In this document: piece after piece, positions 57,927-64,000 of the stretch
Position numbering within the stretch: the stretch's first letter is position 1
Layout: every line of letters starts with the position of its first letter
Source of the DNA: Mauremys mutica
Taxonomy: Eukaryota > Chordata > Testudines > Geoemydidae
NCBI RefSeq assembly: GCF_020497125.1
Contig: NC_059082.1
Location: 30,340,965-30,404,964 of the forward strand
Length of the DNA: 64,000 nucleotides
Reading direction: 5' to 3'
The notes under the pieces: model-generated
The model's input: only the letters and a program-made list of their open reading frames with translations
Databases searched by the model: none
Told to the model about the DNA's origin: nothing
Position numbers and translations under genes: made by a program

Positions 57927-58734
57927 TGCGGTAGGGCGACTGCCCCACCCCCATGTGAGAGGGGGCTAGAGTAGGCCAGAGAGGCTGTGCAGGCCAGCAG
58001 CCAATCAGGAAAGGGCTTACTGAGAGGCAATGAGGGCCGAGATTGGAGACAGCCAATCAGGGCTTAGCTTGGCCCTATAATAAAGGCTGCCCAGAAGAGC
58101 AGCAGGCAGTCTCTCCCAGATCTTCAGAGGGGAAGGTCTGTCTCCTGAGTGAGGAGACCAGCACCTGGGAAAGCACAGTGCTGAGCAGGCTTTGGGAAGT
58201 AGAAGGGAACTCCAGCCCACTACCTGCCAGGCTGCAGGCCCTGAGCGAAGGGCCTAGCTGGTGCAAAGGGGCTGAAAGGGAAGTGGCCCAGGGAGAGAGG
58301 TGCACAAGGAGAGAGAAGGAGGGCAGGAAGGCTGCCACCAAAGGGTCCCTGGGTCGGGAACCAGAGTAGTGGGTGGGCCTGGATCCCCCCTTCCTCCTTG
58401 TACTGTACCTGGCCATGCAGTAGGGTGGTGGAAACAAACTGCAACTGGCCCTTGGGGCAAGGGGATAGACTTTGGAGGTTGTGGTTGGCCAGTGCAAGGA
58501 CTGTTGCTAACTGCCCCCCTCCCGGAAGAGGGTGAGGAGGGACTAGGGGGCACTGCTGGAGGGCAGTGGGCTGAAGAGGATGCTGTCGAGTGGGGAGCAA
58601 CGCAGGTCCAGACACCAGCAAGGAACAGACAACGGATGGGACACCACCAGCAGAGGGCGCTCCCCATGAACTGAGCTAATTCTTGGAGGTAACCAGCGGG
58701 AGGCGCTGTGGTGGTGAGTCCCAACCCTGTCACA
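57927..58734 (+). mobile_element. Solo LTR, plus orientation, with promoter elements
   Basis: An 808-bp block from TGCGGTAGGG to CCTGTCACA with a perfect 5-bp TSD, TACCT (57922-57926 and 58735-58739). It contains a CCAAT box (AGCCAATCAGG, near 58051) and a TATA-like CTATAATAAAG at 58075-58085. Two CCAATCAGG copies occur (near 58000 and 58053). No internal retroviral sequence is attached. A 5-bp TSD fits ERV-L or Gypsy types. Confidence 0.82.
58055..58085 (+). promoter_or_regulatory. LTR core promoter: CCAAT and TATA boxes
   Basis: CCAATCAGG ends about 15-20 bp before GGCCCTATAATAAAGG. The spacing and position about 150 bp into the LTR fit a U3 promoter reading rightward, away from TRPM1. Activity is unknown. 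Confidence 0.55.
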
Positions 58735-59109
58735 TACCTCAAAGCATCACTCGCCCCCCTCTCCAGCTCAATCCTTTCCTCTCATAGTATGAGACAACTT
58801 TGTAAAGGCATTGGGAGGGCTGGTGAAACAATGTGGGCTAGAGAGCCAGAAACTCTATCTCCTTTGTGTCAACTGTAAAGACCACCCACTCCTAGTTCTC
58901 TGCATGCCTAATCAAAATTAATGCCTGGATGAGGAGCAGCTGGCTAATGTAGAACCCAGGTGAGACTGAGGTGATTCTGACAGTAAGAGGAAGCACTGAG
59001 GAGAACTTGCTTCTTCTACAACATCCCACACAATTTAGGGCATCTGACATAGTTTAAGTTGATCCTCTGTCTTCGGGTCCCTTTTCGACTCCTCAGTTCT
59101 ACTGGCTTC

Positions 59110-59430
59110 CCAAACAGCCACTATGGTAAACAATGCCCAATTCCTTCCACCACTAGCCAGAACACACTTGATCCAAGCATGTGTCATTTCTGGGCTTGAT
59201 TACTGCAAATTGTTATACCTAGGAAGAAAACCACACATCTTGAATAAACACCAAGTGCTACAGAATGCACCAGCCCATTTGCTTAGCTGGTGGCCATATC
59301 TCATCATTATTCCATTCTGTGTACCATCTCCCCATTGAATACAGACTCTAGCTCAAGGCCTCTGTCCCGATTTTCACAGCCATCCATAGAATTGGCCCTA
59401 GCCTCTCTTTCTGACTGATGGACCAGTAAA
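59110..59430 (+). pseudogene. L2-like LINE reverse transcriptase fragment
   Basis: It reads LARTHLIQACVISGLDYCKL, LYLGRKPHILNKHQVLQNAPAHLLS and, after a stop and frame change, HLPIEYRLQLKAS. This follows the L2 RT C-terminal order (LVHAFVTSRLDYCN, LQLVQNAAARLL, HWLPVEYRIQFK). Frameshifts and stops indicate age. Confidence 0.8.
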
Positions 59431-62312
59431 ACTATTGACCAATGGGAGAAGACCTGTCAGTATAGAATACAGAACTTTCACAGGACATGAATCTAGGCTA
59501 TGGAGTTCACCCCTTGATGAGATAAGAATGACCATGGATTTCACCACTTGTAGAACCAAATGCAATATTGATTTCTTTGACCTAGGTCTTGTCTACATAC
59601 AGACGCTGTAGAAACAGATTTAGTTAAATTGATACAATTTACACAGACACTCTTAAAATCAAATGAAGAGTGCCTTTTACAGATTTAACTTAAGCCGATT
59701 CCTTACTGGATTAAGCTAAATTGATATACATGATTCAAATCAATTTAAGAGCATTCACATAAGGGATTGCACATTCATTACACCAATGTTTATACCAAAT
59801 CAGTATCACTTTTGTGTAAACCAGGCCTCAGCTTCCCTTCAACACGTTTTTCACATAGACACAAAGCATACCTGTTCATTCTCACACATAAATATACACA
59901 AAAAAACCCTCACTAGAAACCAATCAAGCTGTTTCTCCTATAGGCTGCTAAATGGCTAGGAAGAGATTCTTATTTCTATTTTTAAATACTTAGGGGCCAC
60001 AAGTATTCAGAAACAACAGATATTCAGCATGAAACAGATTAGTGTACTAATATAATTCTTATTTTGTATGGGTCAGACTTCTGCTTGCAGTGCATATTGG
60101 CAAATGGGTAGCTTGCAATAAATTCAATTATTTTCAGCAGAGACCTCTTTCTAAATGATTTATTTAGATGTTTCTATTTTAAAAGATTTCCAAGAACAAA
60201 CTTGCTGGTATATTCTGACAGTGGATGATGTTGATGCACTTATTGGATGACCATGTCTTTTAGGAGGACTACCATAAAGAAATATCTAATATAAACAAAT
60301 TAAGCCAAAACCTCAAACATAGCACCTACAGAATTTTAGAGTTTAAGTTTAATATTAATTTTAAAGAAAATAAATTGATTTGAACTTTATCTGGATCATT
60401 TGGGATTAGAACTTTAAAAACAATTTAATAGCAAATTAATTTATTTGAGTAACACAGGCTGAGTGATCAGGATTGTTTGCCAGTCAAATCTAATAACAGC
60501 TAATTACAGATCAAAGGGAAACATTAGCAATGCCAATATTTTAATTAGAAATAACCACACTCCTATCTACTAACTATAAAAGAGATTGTGGGCTTGGAAC
60601 TGTGGTGTGTTTTGCATTCAGTGTAGTTATTGATGTGGACACAGTGGCAAAATTAGAACAGACACATGCATGAAATTAAGCAGCAGGTCTCAACTTTTAA
60701 TAAACTTTAACACCAAGTAGGGGCACTACCCACCCATCACCCATACTCTCCTATACCAGGCATTTAATTGGTTCCAGTGAGGGGGTTATAGGGCTTCTTA
60801 CCATATAACCTGCAACTAGCACCAGGGATAAAGGCCTCCTTACCATATAACCCATAACATTGGGTAAGGTCCCCTCAGCCTACTCACTCTCCCCCCCCCC
60901 TCCCGCAGAACGCAGCTCTCTTGGAGTCCTAGCATTCTTCCCATTACAGGGGGGACAGAGTGCAGCAGAATGGGGACCTTGGCCTGTGAAGGCCACAAGG
61001 CCCAACCTTGGCCCGTGAGCCCAAGGCCCATCACCAAACCCAGGTCTTTGAGAACCATTACTTTTTATTCTCTTAACTGCACTGGAAACTGGCCACAGGG
61101 GGTGCCAGCGACTACCTTGGTTGCTACCCCCTCCCAACCACACTGCCTGGTATCACAATTCCTGCCCAATCCATTCCATCACATCCTGCAGCCATGTGGC
61201 AGCGTCTCCATCTGAGGAACACATGTCATTGTCTCCAAAAACTTCCGGCTGATTGTAATGGATGTCCCTATACTGTATCCTCCCGTGTCCAGGAATATCT
61301 GGGTGACCTCTCCAGTCACTTTCTTTCTAGCCTTGTCAACATGTGCTGGGTCTGCAGCTCCCCACCAGACCTGCCTTGTGAGCATTTCCGACCATACTAG
61401 CCTCACCTCCACCCATGATTGCCTGATTAAGCTAACTTCCCTCTGCATTCTGAGCCTTAAGTTAACTGCTGGAATGGAGCTGAAAGCAGCTCCACAGGGT
61501 CTCTGTGCTGGGCTGGGAGCTGGGGAATGCTGGCCACTAGTACCCTTTCCCCCCAGATAGCCAATGGGTGCCAGAGACTCCCAGGGGAGGAGTTACCTAT
61601 TGTCCTTCAGTGAGTGGCTCCCTCCCTTGCTGTTGGGAGTGTTTCCCTTTTACTGGTGGCCCCATCAATTCCCCCCACCCGTTGATGTGGCTGGGTGGCA
61701 TTTTTTTGGGCACAGTCTGTATTCACAAGACTATCTCAGTACTGGAGTATACATGGAATCTCAAGTCACAAGGAGGTAAATACTGATCAGGCAATCTGGA
61801 AACAGAACTTCCTAATTCAAATGTACAGACAGATTTGCACCTAAACTGTAGAGGTCAAAAAGTCATGCAAATAAAGGCAGCCTGTCAAAATTGTTCTTGT
61901 AATTTTTCATGGCCAAGTTTTGTACAAACAAATAGTGGGATTTCCTCAAACCAACTACATTTGCACATACAAACCGGGCAACTGCATATGCAAATGATGA
62001 TTTTTAGGAATGCAACGAATACTGATTGAACAAAACTTTGCCCAGAAATCACTGCAGATACAGAATTAGAGGCTTGGTTAAAGGGCTCTTTGAAAACATG
62101 GCCCACAATAAGATAAATGAATATACTGAAGTATTCTCTGGCATGCGTCATCTTCCTGTGTGACAGTTCTGTGATTCAAAGGGAACAGAACCTGGCCTGA
62201 ACTCTCTTGCTGGGAAGGAGTCCTCAGTGTGCACAGAACCAGTATAGCTGTTTCCTATGCCTCCCTTCCTGCAGGCATTTGTGCAAAGGATGTATCAGGA
62301 ACAGAGCAGAGA
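59431..62312. other. Flank without assigned genes
   Basis: Up to 60700 it is AT-rich and featureless. 60700-61800 is C/T-rich, with a poly-C run at 60892-60903 and no recognisable coding region or TE end; it may be an unrecognised repeat. Confidence 0.4.
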
Positions 62313-63000
62313 TAGGGTTGTCAGGTGTCCGGTTTTCCACTAGAATGTGTCCAGGCGAAAAGGGACCCTGGTGGCTCCATCAGCACCGCTGACCGGGCCA
62401 TTAAAAGTTCAGTTGGCAGGGCTGGCAGGCTCCTTACCTGGCTCTGTGTGGCTCCCAAAAGCAAAGACACATCCCTGTTATGTATGATGGCTCTGCAGTT
62501 CCCATTGGCCAGGAACCACAGCCAATCAGAGCGGCAGGGGTGGCGCCTGTGGGTGGAGGCAGCGTGCACCGCGCAGAGCTGCCTGGCCATCCCTATGCCT
62601 AGGAGCCGAGGGACACGTTGCAGCTTCTGGGGAGTCCCCCGAAGTAAATGCTGCCTGGAACCTGCTCTTCCAAGCCCCTCCCACACCCTAACCCCCTGCC
62701 ACAGCCCTGAGTCCGCTCCCACACTCAAACTCCCTCCTGGAGCTGCACCCCCTCTCGCACCCCAACCCCTTGATCCAGCTCAGAACCCTCTCCCACACAC
62801 AAACTCCCTCCTGGAGCCCACATCCCCTCCTATACCCCTGCCACAGCCCAGTGAAAATGAACAAGTGAGTGAGGGTGGGAACAGCAAGCGACAGAGGGAG
62901 GGGAGATGGAGTGAGTGGGGTTGGAGCCTCGCAGAAGGGATGGAGCAGGGGGCGGGACAAGCGTGTTTGGTTTTGTGCGATTAGGAAGTTGGCAACCCTA
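62313..63000. mobile_element. hAT element, TAGGGTTGTCAGG family, 688 bp
   Basis: Ends TAGGGTTGTCAGGTGTCCGG and, inverted, TAGGGTTGCCAACTTCC, with a perfect 8-bp TSD, AGCAGAGA (62305-62312 and 63001-63008). The G+C-rich interior has CTCCCTCCTGGAGC and CTCCCACAC repeats and gives long chance ORFs on both strands. Confidence 0.93.
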
Positions 63001-64000
63001 AGCAGAGAAAGACCAGAGCAGGGGTGTGTGGAGAGTAATGGCACGCTGGTGATACTCAGCTGAAGGTGTTCCCTTAGGGACCATTGCCAGTTACTGCAGT
63101 CTTCGGGCTGACCCAATCTGTACTGGGCCAAAGCTGTGGCTGAGATCAGAAAACCATAAGCGGAATCTGAGCACAGCAGAGTATCCGTCCCATTATTAAA
63201 TCAGGAACTTCAATAAAAAAAAGCAGAAGGAATTGAAAATAAGGCTTAGAATGCAAGTCTAGGCTTTACCTTAACCATGGAGTTGCTACTGATGGCTCCA
63301 TAGCATACATCACATGCACACAATAAAATTTAACCATCATCTCTGTGTCTTTTTCCATGTAGCCCCTTACAACCTCCCTGATACGGTTGGTCCTCTGCCC
63401 TCTCTTCCTTCAAATTCCTCAGCCCCAAGGCCTATTAGCTTCCTGAAATCACTGTAAGAGAGTGGAAAACAGAAAAACCTGGAACACCAAGATACGCGCT
63501 GAACACCATCGCAAGCTGTTGATCCCAGCTTCTCGTACTCCATTATTCATCTGCCTGCTGGCTACCAATGAGACTGTAAGCTCCTTGGGGCAGAGACCTT
63601 GTCTTTTTGTTTGTTTGTAAAGCTCTGATGACACTTTAGATCGTGTGTGTACACCCAGACCCAGACACACACACAAATTAAAGCATGTGCGCGCACACAC
63701 AGAGAAAACCATCTTTCCAATTATCCCCCTGCAACAACCAGCTCTATGCTGCTTTCATGAGGTTTATTGAGTTCTGTCGAATTACCTCCTTTCTTTAGAA
63801 GGCCTGCTCTGCAATACATACTGCATATTCCAGTAGGTATATCAGGCATCCCAGTCTGCTGTTTACAAATGATTACTTCTCATATTTTACCAAATCTATA
63901 CACTACACACAGAATGCTCAAATCAGTCCCTAGCCCACAATTATATTCACAGACCTATAATACTGATTACACTTTGGATCCTCCTCTAAATAAAGTATTT
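63001..64000. other. Flank with an L2/MIR-like scrap
   Basis: An AGACTGTAAGCTCCTTGGGG block at 63571-63590 resembles an L2 3' end or MIR. A CA-rich run lies at 63664-63700. No genes seen. Confidence 0.5.

Noticed and set aside
58075..58742. ORFs of 108 to 162 codons on both strands
   Set aside because: They lie in a solo LTR with no domain and no splice context.

Overview
The window looks like vertebrate nuclear DNA from a sauropsid, most likely a turtle. Three observations support this. It holds many CR1 LINE fragments with the (ATTCTATG)n type 3' end. It has dense non-autonomous hAT elements and palindromic MITEs of kinds I know from turtle genomes. It carries one vertebrate gene in small exons with consensus splice sites. 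There are no bacterial operons, tRNA or rRNA genes, or CRISPR arrays.

The only host protein gene I can support is TRPM1 (melastatin, a TRPM cation channel), on the minus strand. Eleven internal coding exons run from 35658 down to 2363. Every acceptor and donor fits AG/GT, the phases agree at all ten junctions, and together they give 523 codons with no stop. They encode the cytosolic N-terminal part: a basic leader exon, the SLOG-like (LSDAT) TRPM homology region, a lysine-rich linker exon, and the start of the helical repeat region. The initiator exon or exons (upstream, to the right) and the channel-forming exons (beyond the left edge) were not found. The intron between exons 5 and 6 carries the miR-211 precursor at about 21126-21201 on the same strand, the same host-gene relationship as in mammals.

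The rest is largely transposon strata. Left edge: a CR1 ORF2 that is open except for one stop. 3.5-5.2 kb: a hAT element with long terminal inverted repeats and a transposase remnant. 7-12 kb: small hATs and MITEs, including a hAT inside a MITE flanked by inverted copies of another repeat. 20.6-22.8 kb: a small hAT, then miR-211, then a CR1 with a hAT inside it. 28.1-30.8 kb: several CR1 pieces with a TA-flanked GC-rich insert. 31.4-32.5 kb: a triple nest (CR1, hAT, second hAT). 34.1-35.4 kb: a GC-rich hAT inside a MITE, next to TRPM1 exon 1. 36.1-38.7 kb: a SCAND3/ZMYM6-like hAT transposase pseudogene split by a solo LTR. 38.7-64 kb: probably 5' intron or upstream flank of TRPM1, with palindromic MITEs, two more LTRs (47.8-48.9 and 57.9-58.7 kb), an L2 reverse-transcriptase scrap and a 688-bp hAT at 62.3 kb.

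I found no convincing new biological system. The best observations are the TRPM1/miR-211 locus, the upstream TRPM1 exon found by phase and homology, and several nested insertions with intact target-site duplications (TSDs) that give a clear relative order of events. Family identifications are from memory without database searches, and repeat boundaries without a stated TSD are approximate.
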